A program made the position numbers and the translations under genes. The notes under the pieces are model-generated. The model saw only the letters and a program-made list of their open reading frames with translations, did not search any database and was not told the DNA's origin. A stretch of DNA of 64,000 nt from Hemileia vastatrix (Eukaryota > Basidiomycota > Pucciniomycetes > Pucciniales > Zaghouaniaceae), in the NCBI GenBank assembly GCA_030280995.1, contig JASXTE010000014.1:5532156-5596155 (forward strand), written 5' to 3'. Shown one piece after another: positions 1-9,787 of this stretch (within the stretch, counting starts at the first letter, position 1; every line of letters begins with the position of its first letter).

Positions 1-634
1 AAACTCCAGTGATCTCTGTACAAGCTCCTGAAAAATTCCAGTGATATCCGCACAAGCTTTAGATGACTTCTGGAATGCTCCAGTTAGGGAAAATAGGGCA
101 TGTGACATATTGTGCATATAAAGCTTGTGGACTAAAAATTAGAAATCATCATTCTTACAGAGAGCAACTTGATTACCAACCACAACAACCCATATTAACA
201 ACAATCATTAATGATTTTACATAACAAATTATAAAATTGTAATACCCTTATAATGTAACACTTTTACATAAAAATTTATTAATTAACTCATCATCATATA
301 TATTATCTTACAGAGTACCATTTTAAAGGTCTCATCAACAAGGGATCTTAATATAACAACTAAATCATATGTTATAAAGTCTTCATGAAAATATATATTA
401 TTCAATCATTTATATATCTTTTCTAAATACAGCTTTACTGTTGTGTTTCTCACCCTCATTATAAAGAAAACTGATTCTACATCTCAACACTGTTAATAAG
501 AAATAGTTTATTGTTTCTTTCATTTAAAGTAGATGCTTAAGCTTAGCTAATTGTGAACTCTTATAATACTTAAAGTGAAAGGGTTTTCTTATGTTTATCT
601 TATTCCCTTGGATTCTGCTTAGAGAAAGGTGACT
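1..634. other. AT-rich left flank, no gene seen
   Basis: No convincing coding region on either strand. The first 60 bases hold two imperfect copies of a short phrase (around ccagtgatctc and ccagtgatatc), and a TATAAAG-like string lies near 115-121. The stretch could be the edge of an older LTR, but I see no matching partner in the window. It ends at the target-site copy GTAAG (635-639) of element E1. Confidence 0.5.
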
Positions 635-639
635 GTAAG

Positions 640-1775
640 TGTCGGTCAGTCGTCTAGAAGAGGTAAAAAAAATAGGAGAAAATCGAGGAGAGAAGGAGGA
701 GGACAAAGGAAAATAAAGAAATAAACCAAAAATATATATATAATTTATTTGAGAGGGAGACAACGGTGAGCAACTTTGAGAGGTGACAAAAACTTAGATT
801 TTATTAATAATAATATTATTAAATGTAAGGGTACTGCGAGGCAAACAATTTTAATTACTATTAGACTTAAAGCAACCTTTGATTTGTTGTATAGAATTTA
901 AATTAGATTTGTATTACTAATAAAAAAATATAAACGTAATAAAATGGTTATTTAATTTGTTGAGTGTGTAATAAGTGATGAGGCTACAGGGGATTATCCA
1001 AGGCCCTTTTATAGGCAATGGGTCCTCTGAAGCGCTACTATCTTTGTAAATACAATGATTAGAATGGAATAAAACAAATATATCAAAAGAGTAAATGAAA
1101 CATAACAATATAGAGAAAAACATGAAACAATTAATTAAAACCCCAATTAAGAAACCAATTTTCCCGCCATTAATTCCCAAATCAGTAAGTGAAAATAGTG
1201 AATAACTAAACAAGATTGGAACATAGGAACTATGAGAAAAATAATTCCAAACAGATGGTACAATCTGATTAAAGGATATTTTAAGTGAAACTAAAAATAC
1301 TTTGACGCAACAAATCATGTAATTAATCTCAATTTAGTATAAATTAATTTATTTGTTTTTTCTAACACAATTAAGGGTCAAAAGAAGTGTCATTAATTAT
1401 TGTTTAGTATTATATGAGAGGTGTTATTTAATATATAAATTTAAATAATTAATTTAAATATATTATAAGTCAATTTTACACTTATAATTATAACATATGT
1501 TTTTTCAATTAATTAAATATAAATTTATAATTATTAAATACATAAAAATGCGCCATTATTTGTAGAATATATTATATTATGTTCAATTTAACTGTATATA
1601 AAAATATATATAACCAATAAATTTAATGTAACACTTGTATATAATAAAATACTTATATAATTTCATTATGCAATAAAATATTAAGTTATATTCATTAAAT
1701 ACAATTCTTACCCACTCTTTAAGGTTTTATAATTTATATATCATTTACTGGACTCCAGGAATAGCCTGGCTGACA
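640..1775 (-). repeat. 3' LTR of E1 (1136 bp)
   Basis: Same length and nearly the same sequence as 8647-9782. On the minus strand it begins TGTCAG and ends CCGACA. It carries the TATA-like string at 1004-1013. A 133-codon open frame inside both LTR copies is probably chance in AT-rich sequence. Confidence 0.95.
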
Positions 1776-1787
1776 CTCCCTCACTCT
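1776..1787 (-). other. Polypurine tract of E1
   Basis: On the minus strand this reads AGAGTGAGGGAG and touches the first base of the 3' LTR, the expected place for the plus-strand primer. The same purine run abuts the left LTR of E2 (31591-31602). Confidence 0.8.
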
Positions 1788-1808
1788 AAAAAAACAATAA
1801 AAAAAATG

Positions 1809-2230
1809 CTAAGAATTTTTCTTTTTGTATTTTTTCAACAGAGCAGGCAGATTTGAAATTTCCTTGCCAGGTATCCATGCATCATGTTCAGATGATTTGT
1901 TCTTATATCTCAATAAATATTCAGTACCTCTCTCAGAAGTGATAATTCTATCATTGAGAATTTTATCAATTTCTGCTGTTTCTGTGACTTCCTGAGGGTT
2001 CTTCTTAGGTCTTCCTCTTCTTTTTGGAAATAAGTCACTGTTGGAAGTATAAGGTTTAAGCAAAGAAATGGGAAAGACAGGATGTTTCCTATCATATGGA
2101 GAATACAATACAACTTCTATTTCATTATCACCAACCATTCTTTTTAACAACAAATGGTCCTACAAAAGGATCTTTTAATTTGTGGTTACCTTGTAAATTG
2201 AAATGGACAGTAGAGATCAACACTTCATCA
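1809..2230 (-). pseudogene. Integrase C-terminus with AT-hook-like stretch and chromodomain (E1)
   Basis: The 114-codon open part (2153-1809) has a basic RRGRPKK stretch resembling an AT-hook. A chromodomain-like segment follows (EIDKILNDR, then EYLLRYKNKS and EHDAWIP). Upstream, 2230-2154 encodes a GPY/F-like stretch (KDPFVGPF) in another frame, so at least one indel separates it from the chromodomain and another separates it from the integrase core. In chromoviruses this module tethers integrase to modified histones and directs insertion into heterochromatin. E2 carries the same arrangement at 31690-31953. The chromodomain call rests on aromatic spacing by eye; a profile search was not possible. 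Confidence 0.7.
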
Positions 2231-3500
2231 CCCTTGTTAAATGTGTATTCTTTATGGGATTTATCCCATCTTTTTTTTCATATTCAAATGCTTTATCAAT
2301 ACAACTCTGAGCATGTTTTCTGCATAGCTGTTGCATTTGCATAAAAGATTTTACACTAGGGTGTAGTTCCAACTTAGGTAATTTATTATTGAGAATCTGA
2401 GCAGGAGTGTTTGGGACATAACCTAACCAAAGCTCAAAAGGCTTTTTCTCAGTGACAGAATGAACAGTGCTATTATATGCAAATTCAAGACCAGGCAAAA
2501 GAGTGACCCAATCATGATTAAATCTGTCATTGTCTTTATATTCTAAACCAAAGGCACAATACCTTCTAATCATATCTTCCAGAGTTTGAATAATTCTTTC
2601 AGCTAGACCATCAGTCTGAGGATGATGAGCTGTAGACAATTTTAACTCACAGCCACAAATATCCATCAAAGAGGTCCAAAACTCAGAAGTGAATTTTGGA
2701 TCCCTATCAGAGATAATGGCTTTTGGAAAACCAATAATATTAAACATGTAAGACCACCATAAGAAAGCTAATTCTTTGGTGGATACATCTTTGTGGGTTG
2801 GAATAAATTTGCACATTTTTGTGAATCTATCCACTATTACCCAACAAGAGTTAAAGCTGTCTTTTCCTGCAACAGGAAGACCAGTGACAAAATCCATATT
2901 AATGATTTGCCAGGGAGCACTAGGTGCTTCAATATGTTGTAATAACCCTGCTCTCTTACCTGTTAACCTTTTAGATTTTTGGCGGGAATCACAAGATTCA
3001 ACATATAATTTTGTGTCTTCAGACATATTAGCCCACCATTCAGTGTTTTTCATTCTAATCAATGTTTTTTCAAGATCAAAATGACCAGCTAATATGTCAT
3101 CATGACAAAGTTTGAGGATAGTTTCTTTCATTGAAGGAGGAATAACAATTACATTGGTAAGCTTCCTTCTATAATATATATAACCATCTTCAATAGAAAA
3201 CTTTCCTTTATTTAAAGCATTTTGGTACTTTTCAGGAAGAGTTTTTATTAATGCTTGAATTGAATCATTCTTAGGATCATTCAAAATAGTAACTAATTTA
3301 TTTAAGTCAGAATCTTTATCATATGAATCCAGTATTAACTGTAATAACTCTTCTTCCATATCAACTATAAATATACCATGTATATGAACAGTATCATCTT
3401 CAGGTACATAAGCAGGATTGGAGTCATTATTTGGCAGAGGCAATCTGGAGAGCATATCAACATTAGAGTGAACATTTCCAGCTCTATGGATAATAGTCAT
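2217..3500 (-). pseudogene. Integrase of E1 (zinc-binding and catalytic core)
   Basis: A 427-codon open stretch. Its start holds the RNase H tail (HRAGNVHSNVDMLSR). The zinc-binding module follows (LCHDDILAGH ... SCDSRQ). The second Cys of the usual C-x2-C is Arg here, while E2 keeps CDYC. The catalytic D,D-E core is visible: Asp in MDFVTGLP, Asp in IISDRDPKF, Glu in DGLAERIIQ. The frame ends early at 2217 after an indel in a T-rich run; the expected continuation lies in another frame at 2230-2154. The broken zinc module makes this copy likely inactive. Confidence 0.85.
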
Positions 3501-3527
3501 CCTTCCTCTGTATTATTGAACAGCAAG

Positions 3528-4645
3528 TTACCACCTGAACATATGTCTGTTAGGTGTTTTGAGGTTTAAGAGAGATTTCACAGCACTACAGTCAGTTACC
3601 AACTCAAATTTTTGGTCATCCAAGTAGTAATGAAGTTTCTCAAGAGCCCAAACAACTGCTAAGCACTCCAATTGAGTGGCACCATATTTCAATTCACTAT
3701 TTCTTAAGGTTCTTGAAATATAACAAATTACAACCTCTGAGGATTTATCATTAATAATTTGCTTTTGGTGAAGGGCAGCACCCAGACCAATAAAGCTAGC
3801 ATCTGTATAAAGTACAAATGGCTTGTTAAAATCTGGAAGAGCCAATATAGGGGCTGTCATTAAGCAACTTTTCAATGTATTAAAAGCTTTCTGACAGTCA
3901 TTATTCCAGAGAAAAGCAACATCTTTTCTGGTTAGTTTTGTAAGAGGCAAGGCTATGACCTGATAATTTTTAATATATTGTCTATAATAGCCACACATAC
4001 CCAAAAAACTTTGGATTTCTCTTACAGAAGTTGGTGCTTTCACATTTTGAATGGCAGCAACTTTATTATGGTCTACACAAATTTGTAAGCCTGACACAAC
4101 ATGGCCAAGGACTTTCAAAGATTGAAAACCAAATTTACACTTTTTTAAAGATAAGGTCATATTGATTTCATCCATTTTTTGGAAAACTCTATTCAAGTGA
4201 ATCATATGTTCATCAAAAGTTTTAGAAAAAACAATAATATCATCAATATAAACCATGACCCAACCTTCAATAATTTCTTGATGGAAAGTGTTATCCATGA
4301 CTTTCTGGAAAACTGAAGGAGCATTTTTAGGGCCAAATGGCATCCTAACATACTTATATATTCCCATATGAGTAGCAATAAGCAAAAAATTTTGAGAATT
4401 TTTCTCAACTGGAACTTGATGATAACCTTTATTACCATCCAGACAACTAATAAATTTTGCACCTTGCAAGGTAGCATGTATTGAATGAATTCTGGGTAAA
4501 GATAAATATCATCAACAGTATAAGTATTAAAAGCTCTGTAATCTCCACATAATCTAGCTTTATCTTTTTCATAAGAAATCAAGACTGGGGAGATGACACA
4601 ATATTTAGGGGTGACATCCACTTTCTCAATGATATTCATTTTCAA
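3528..4645 (-). pseudogene. Reverse transcriptase and RNase H of E1, frameshifted
   Basis: RT begins near 4645 (KARLCGDYRAFN) in the gag-protease frame, then shifts near 4500. E1 has one A fewer than E2 in the run after gggtaaag. The main body (313 codons, 4469-3528) has MPFGPKNAPSVFQ, the catalytic VYIDDIIVFSKT box with both Asp intact, the thumb and connection (QSFLGMCGYYRQYI) and RNase H (LYTDASFIGLGAALHQ, then ATQLECLAVVWAL). Stops between 3528 and 3500 separate it from integrase. The catalytic residues survive, so the lesions are few and probably recent. Confidence 0.88.
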
Positions 4646-4675
4646 TAATGCTCCAATATTATCTTCAATATCTTT

Positions 4676-5485
4676 TCATTTTGATGGAGAAGCAGGATAT
4701 GGTTTTTTCTTAAGGGTAGGAGGAATATCACTCAAATTACAGGATAAGGTAATTTTCATTTCTTCCTGAACATTTCCCAAGACATGAGAACCATGAGCAA
4801 AAGCCATAGGGAAAGAGGTAATAGAGGCAACAATAGAATCTTTTTGTTCACAAGTCAACTGATCACCAAAAGAAGCAGTATTTATTTCATGTAATAAATC
4901 ATCCATTTCAGTTGTTGTTCTACCTTTACATTGGGTCAGTGAGTTACAAGATTTCAACAAATGCCCAGAAGGTCTAGGAGAAGAAATTTTGAATTTTCTT
5001 TTCCCATTCATTCCTAAGGTAAAGCAATTATTTGCTGGGTCCAGTTTCACACCAAACATGGTTAAAATATCATTTCCCATAATAAACCAATTGCTCAAAT
5101 TATCATTTTTCATGACAACAAACTCACAAATAGCTCTGACAAAACCACCATTATATTTGAAGAATACAGAGGTTTTGTATTTGCCAATAGGAAATAAGGT
5201 AGAACCATACCCTCTCCATTTTTCAGAAGTTATAGGTAATAATTTACTCAAATATTCCTTATCCACTGAAGCCAAAGCTTTTTCAGATACTAGACTTCCT
5301 CCAGCACAAGAATCAAGAACTACATCAACATTTTTACCATTAATGATAACAGGTGCCTTTAAAGGGGATATAGGAATAGAATTGTTAGTAATATCTTTAA
5401 TTATCTCAGCATTTTCTACTGAAGATAAATTCAATACACAATCTTCAGATATATAATTTAAATAATGGACATCATGTTCCAACAT
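4676..5485 (-). pseudogene. Retropepsin-like protease region of E1
   Basis: Open for 269 codons in the same frame as Gag. The retropepsin active site appears as VVLDSCAGGSLVSEK. The usual D-S/T-G-A has Gly replaced by Cys, while E2 keeps DSGA at the same place, so this enzyme may be impaired. A C-terminal ANNCFTLGMNGKRKF stretch follows, then the linker into RT. The frame is closed at 4673-4675 by TGA where E2 has a Gly codon, so this is a Gag-Pol fusion interrupted by a point stop rather than a separate gene. Confidence 0.75.
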
Positions 5486-6547
5486 TAAAACATCTTTAAC
5501 AGATTCATTGTCATAGGAGATATTACTTTCACAGTCACTGGAAGAATTATTGACATCAAGTTCAACTTCATCAGTGTCTTCATTTTGTTCAACAAGATGA
5601 ATTTTCTTGTCACAAACATGACCCTTCTGCCACGGTTTGTTACATTTATAACAAGTATTTGTTGCATATTTTTTAGGTGCAACTGGGGCAGAGGGTTTAC
5701 CAGATTTTTCTGGGAGCTTTATAGAAGGTTTATTCTGATCATTCTAAGATTTACTAAGGTAATTCTTTGGTTCATATCTATGGTTGAGTAGTACTTCATT
5801 ACAGATATTAATGAAAGAAGAATTTTCCCTTACATGCTCAGTTCTAGCAACAATCAAATCCCTAAGAGAATTTGGTAATTTATACAAGATTTTATCTCTC
5901 CAAATATCATAACCCAACTTTGGATCAATTGCTCTAAGGATTTTAGTTATTTTCATCAGAAAAACAATGGGCTTTTCAACAGAGGAGGATACATATCTAG
6001 TATTCTCATACAGTCTCTGCTGAGCTAACCTGAATTTTGAACTACCAAACTGATTCTCAATCAAGGATTTCCAATCATTTCATGTATAATGATTGTTATC
6101 TAAGAGGACAGATTCATACCACATCAAGGCTACATTGGAAAATAAAGAAATTAGCTTAGAAACAATTTCCTCATCAGGTAGTTTATAAGATCTCTTTAAA
6201 TTATCAATTCTCTGGATAAAGTGTTTCCAATCAGAGGAAGAATCACCATCAAAGGTAGGATATTGGTCTAACTAAGGCCAATTTTTCTGACTACTGGGAT
6301 GGTCCACTTTTTGGTTTAAATTATTCATTATTAATAATTCCTGAAGTTTAGCCTGGTGTTCAGAAATTTCATTATTTACAGAAACAGCTGGTGCATGACC
6401 ATCACAAGATTTTTTGCTAGTAGCAAAAGATTTTACAGACTCATTGTCAGTTTGTTTAATGGTTGAAATATGAGGAAGAAAGGATGAACTTTGTTCAGGT
6501 TTTTTCCCTTTATTTTTATGCAGCTTATTTACAGAAATCTCATTTAA
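5486..6547 (-). pseudogene. gag: Gag capsid and nucleocapsid part of E1, broken by stops
   Basis: Continues the frame of the 469-codon Gag ORF after a TAA at 6545-6547. Capsid-like text is readable (TFDGDSSSDWKHFIQRI, WYESVLLDNNHYT, IENQFGSSKFRLAQQ, YKLPNSLRDLIVART). It is interrupted by TAG after NWP (near 6273), TGA at a Trp position (near 6077; E2 has TGG) and TAG near 5742. The zinc knuckle at 5612-5653 is the variant CYKCNKPWQKGHVC (C-x2-C-x7-H-x-C), seen in many gypsy elements. The capsid packages RNA in the cytoplasmic particle. Confidence 0.8.
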
Positions 6548-7957
6548 TTAATTATTGATGTTTAAGGTTGAGAACTTTTCCTGTAGGTCAGACACATAGT
6601 TTCTTATTCTTGGAATTTCAGACATCTGGTCATTTACTTTTGCAAGAGATAGAACATTTCTGTCCTCAGAAACTGAGTGTTTGGTACTTAGTGCATGGAA
6701 ATCATTTTTTAGCTTCTTAAACTCATTTTTCAGAGATTTTATTTCATTTTTAAAAGAATAATTTTCCTCAATAAGGGGTTTCAATTCACTCAAGGTCTTA
6801 TGTAGACTGATCTTTCTATCTGAGATAGCTCTATGGTCACTTCTTATTTGTTTTTGTTGACTAAGAACAATATTCAAGGTTTCTTTGATTTTTAAATAAG
6901 CTGTATCTTGTACAGAAGAACTCACTTTACATTGCAAGTGTAAAATATTTAATCTATCATTTTCATGGATTAACACATCTCTCACATGTTTGTCTTTCAC
7001 AATATTAAAATCAAGGGTATCTTTCAATATTTCCTCAGAAGTTTTTTCAATTAAGGTATAGATTTCAGGGGGAACAGAATCATTTTTAATTGCAAGAGAA
7101 GGATTAATTAAAGATGTAGAAGTTAAATGTAAAGGTTCATCAAATGACAATTTGCTAATTACATCAATAGGGCTACTAGTTACAGGAAGCTGTCTTTTAA
7201 CAGGTTTAACTGTTCTTTCACCATGTTCAATAATATTACCTGTAGAAGAAGATTTATTAGAAAACATACCCAAGTGACTATCAACCAAATTACTTACCAT
7301 GGCAGAGGAGGAAACTTCCCCTGGGACTGGGTTTGGGATTGTGCTTGGGCCTTCTTTCTCCTGCCTTGTTGGTAGGGATGAGGAGGTGGATGGAAATTGG
7401 GTGTTCTTGATGGGCCAGGCTGATGATGAGGAGGGTGTTGCAAATTCTGTTGGTAGTGACTCATTAGATAATCCCATTTCCATTGCTCTACTTCCATAGT
7501 ATTTGGATTTTGGATGGTTGAGCTGGGTGGCTGTGAAGGTTGATTGGGAGGCAACTGAGGAGGGGCCTGGGCCTGAATCTGGTTCCTGAGTTCTTGGACC
7601 TGATCCCAAAATGTGTCTACCTTTTCTTTGTATGTCATATTTTCTGTCTTCAACTCTTTTATATGACTGGATAGGTTGCTGATTTGTTGTGGCAGAGGAA
7701 GCTTTTTTATTTTGAAGCCTTTTGGAAGACCTTCTTGAGGCACTAGAGGCTTTACTTCCTTCTGTGGTACTGGGGGAAGGGGGTTTGGTTTGTTTGCATT
7801 TCCTGTCATTTCCACATCCTGCAGTATGTGAATTCTTTGTGTTAGCATAAGATTTTTTATGACCAACTTTAGAAGAACTTACAGTGTCAGCATCATAGTC
7901 AATTTCTATTTCATCCACTTGCATGTTATCCATTTTTTCTGCCAAATTGTTGGACAT
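6548..7957 (-). CDS. gag: Gag N-terminal region of E1 (469 codons)
   Basis: Starts MSNNLAEKMDNMQVDEIEID; E2 has a matching start (MSRKLTDSMDNLHVDEIKVD), which supports this ATG. The first half is Ser/Pro/Gln-rich and probably disordered. A shared block GERTVKP-KRQLPVTSSP follows, then long Lys/Glu/Leu-rich helices that look like coiled coil (about residues 360-465). It lies about 690 nt downstream of the 5' LTR. A TAA ends it before the capsid-like region, which continues in the same frame. The N-terminal half overlaps a second conserved frame (7294-7866), so which frame is translated there is uncertain. Confidence 0.7.
   Translation of the reverse strand: MSNNLAEKMDNMQVDEIEIDYDADTVSSSKVGHKKSYANTKNSHTAGCGNDRKCKQTKPPSPSTTEGSKASSASRRSSKRLQNKKASSATTNQQPIQSYKRVEDRKYDIQRKGRHILGSGPRTQEPDSGPGPSSVASQSTFTATQLNHPKSKYYGSRAMEMGLSNESLPTEFATPSSSSAWPIKNTQFPSTSSSLPTRQEKEGPSTIPNPVPGEVSSSAMVSNLVDSHLGMFSNKSSSTGNIIEHGERTVKPVKRQLPVTSSPIDVISKLSFDEPLHLTSTSLINPSLAIKNDSVPPEIYTLIEKTSEEILKDTLDFNIVKDKHVRDVLIHENDRLNILHLQCKVSSSVQDTAYLKIKETLNIVLSQQKQIRSDHRAISDRKISLHKTLSELKPLIEENYSFKNEIKSLKNEFKKLKNDFHALSTKHSVSEDRNVLSLAKVNDQMSEIPRIRNYVSDLQEKFSTLNINN
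7240..7297 (-). other. Candidate 58-nt intron in E1 gag
   Basis: On the minus strand: exon ends CCATG, then GTAAGTAATTTGG, a CTAAT branch-like string, and TTCTTCTACAG before GTAAT. E2 has a 58-nt equivalent with the same signals. The sequence is also open in the 469-codon frame, and conceptual splicing of the overlapping frame still gives an immediate stop, so splicing is possible but not shown. Confidence 0.4.
7294..7866 (-). CDS. Overlapping +1-frame ORF inside E1 gag (WKWD protein)
   Basis: A 190-codon frame lying wholly within the 469-codon Gag frame, shifted +1. It has a predicted coiled coil (ISNLSSHIKELKTENMTYKE), a Pro/Gln linker, the motif WKWDYLMSHY and a His/Pro/Gln-rich tail ending PLPW. 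E2 keeps the same frame (37271-37747 and upstream) with WKWDYLMSHY identical. E5 has a related free-standing ORF (61865-62239) with WKWDWYTQKY in the same +1 relation to its upstream frame. Three-way conservation argues that this frame is, or was, translated. The start could be the ATG at 7866 or one further in. Function unknown; RNA or particle binding is a guess. Confidence 0.6.
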   Translation of the reverse strand: MVIKNLMLTQRIHILQDVEMTGNANKPNPLPPVPQKEVKPLVPQEGLPKGFKIKKLPLPQQISNLSSHIKELKTENMTYKEKVDTFWDQVQELRNQIQAQAPPQLPPNQPSQPPSSTIQNPNTMEVEQWKWDYLMSHYQQNLQHPPHHQPGPSRTPNFHPPPHPYQQGRRKKAQAQSQTQSQGKFPPLPW

Positions 7958-8631
7958 ATTAGTGGGAAGACTTTTAATTTACTTTTTATTTTATAAAAAA
8001 ATAATAAAAGTTAGTCAATAATTGCTCCAAATAATAAAAAAAAAATTTTATTAATTAAATTATAGAAAAAATAATTTTCAATATAAAGTAATAATTATAA
8101 AAAATTAATTTTTTTAAAAAAAATGGATTGCAAGGTTAAATTGGGAATAACAATCAAGTTAATTCAACCAATTAATTACCAATATTAAATATGGCAATAT
8201 ATTTGGGACTAAGCACAATGTACTTTTAAGTCAACCAAAATTAACAATAATTAATAAAAAAAAATTAAATTAATAATTCAATTTTATATTAAAATAAATG
8301 TCAATTCTTCTAGGACTAAGAGGATTTAACACTCTATAATGGTCAACTAGGAAAAAAAAATTTTTTAAATTAAACACTTACACTCAGTGAATCAGCAATT
8401 AAGCCACAATCACTGTTATTGCAATAAAAATATAGTAATAAGAGTGAGAGGCGCAAAGGTGAACTTACTATAGTGATCGAAAAATCACTTCAAAATAATA
8501 TAAAAATTAATATTATATAAACCTAAGATGTCGAACCCAAGTTCGAAACACAGTCGCGGCAAAAGTTTCGTTTTGCTAGGTGGTCCGTGCGTTTTGTCGT
8601 TCGTCGCCAGGCTCGATCGTCGTCGTCGTTT
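7958..8631 (-). other. Leader between primer site and gag of E1
   Basis: A long (about 670 nt) untranslated leader. Its gag-proximal part is very A/T-rich; the LTR-proximal part is GC-richer with many CpG (around 8530-8640). A homologous leader lies in E2 (37932-38506 plus 46918-47034). A 67-codon plus-strand frame here is not supported by anything else. Packaging or translation signals would be expected but I cannot identify them. Confidence 0.6.
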
Positions 8632-8646
8632 GGAAAGGTCCCCAGT
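8632..8646 (-). other. Primer-binding site candidate of E1
   Basis: Immediately after the 5' LTR the minus strand reads ACTGGGGACCTTTCC. The same core follows the LTRs of E2 (ATTGGGGATCTTTCC) and E5 (ATTGGGGACCTTTCC) although those LTRs differ, which marks it as functional. The usual TGG begins at offset +3. I could not name the tRNA. Confidence 0.65.
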
Positions 8647-9782
8647 TGTCGGTCAGTCGTCTAGAAGAGGTAAGAAAAATAGGAGAAAAAGGAGGAGAGA
8701 AGGAGGAGGACAAAGGAAAATAAAGAAATAAACCAAATATATATATATAATTTATTTGAGAGGGAGACAACGGTGAGCAACTTTGAGAGGTGACAAAAAC
8801 TTAGATTTTATTAATAATAATATTATTAAATGTAAGGGTACTGCGCGGCAAACAATTTTAATTACTATTAGACTTAAAGCAACCTTTGATTTGTTGTATA
8901 GAATTTAAATTAGATTTGTATTACTAATAAAAAAATATAAACGTAATAAAATGGTTATTTAATTTGTTGAGTGTGTAATAAGTGATGAGGCTACAGGGGA
9001 TTATCCAAGGCCCTTTTATAGGCAATGGGTCCTCTGAAGCGCTACTATCTTTGTAAATACAATGATTAGAATGGAATAAAACAAATATATCAAAAGAGTA
9101 AATGAAACATAACAATATAGAGAAAAACATGAAACAATTAATTAAAACCCCAATTAAGAAACCAATTTTCCCGCCATTAATTCCCAAATCAGTAAGTGAA
9201 AATAGTGAATAACTAAACAAGATTGGAACATAGGAACTATGAGAAAAATAATTCCAAACAGATGGTACAATCTGATTAAAGGATATTTTAAGTGAAACAA
9301 AAAATACTTTGACGCAACAAATCATGTAATTAATCTCAATTTAGTATAAATTAATTTATTTGTTTTTTCTAACACAATTAAGGGTCAAAAGAAGTGTCAT
9401 TAATTATTGTTTAGTATTATATGAGAGGTGTTATTTAATATATAAATTTAAATAATTAATTTAAATATATTATAAGTCAATTTTACACTTATAATTATAA
9501 CATATGTTTTTTCAATTAATTAAATATAAATTTATAATTATTAAATACATAAAAATGCGCCATTATTTGTAGAATATATTATATTATGTTCAATTTAACT
9601 GTATATAAAAATATATATAACCAATAAATTTAATGTAAAACTTGTATATAATAAAATACTTATATAATTTCATTATGCAATAAAATATTAAGTTATATTC
9701 ATTAAATACAATTCTTACCCACTCTTTAAGGTTTTATAATTTATATATCATTTACTGGACTCCTGGAATAGCCTGGCTGACA
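8647..9782 (-). repeat. 5' LTR of E1 (1136 bp)
   Basis: Partner of 640-1775. It carries the promoter used for the element on the minus strand, with a TATA box at 9011-9020. The outer end is followed by the target duplication GTAAG (9783-9787). Confidence 0.95.
9011..9020 (-). promoter_or_regulatory. TATA box in E1 5' LTR
   Basis: Minus strand CCTATAAAAGGGCC context. The string is conserved in the other LTR (1004-1013), and in E2 as TATAAAAAGG (47322-47331), so it is the likely core promoter. Confidence 0.7.
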
Positions 9783-9787
9783 GTAAG

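Larger units (their letters stand above)
640..9782 (-). mobile_element. E1: complete Ty3/gypsy chromovirus-like retrotransposon
   Basis: The element reads on the minus strand as 5' LTR, primer site, Gag, protease, reverse transcriptase/RNase H, integrase, chromodomain, polypurine tract, 3' LTR. Both LTRs are exactly 1136 bp, begin TGTC and end GACA, and are flanked by an identical 5-bp duplication GTAAG (635-639 and 9783-9787), which fixes both ends. Comparing the LTRs by eye gives about 8 substitutions (about 0.7%), so the insertion is recent. Gag, protease and the start of RT share one frame, broken only by single stop codons. A 1-bp deletion near 4500 shifts the rest of RT, and further stops and indels lie downstream. 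It is probably non-autonomous as it stands. Confidence 0.95.

Noticed and set aside
917..1318. A 133-codon hydrophobic frame repeated at 8924-9325
   Set aside because: It lies in both LTR copies of E1, so the duplication is trivial. The related LTR of E2 does not keep it.
7294..7499. Plus-strand frames opposite gag, protease and integrase of E1, E2, E3 and E4
   Set aside because: Shadows of the coding strand; none has a domain or is conserved independently of the sense frame.
8528..8731. A 67-codon Arg-rich plus-strand frame across the inner edge of the E1 5' LTR
   Set aside because: It crosses the LTR boundary on the antisense strand, is not conserved in E2 and is explained by the CpG-rich leader.
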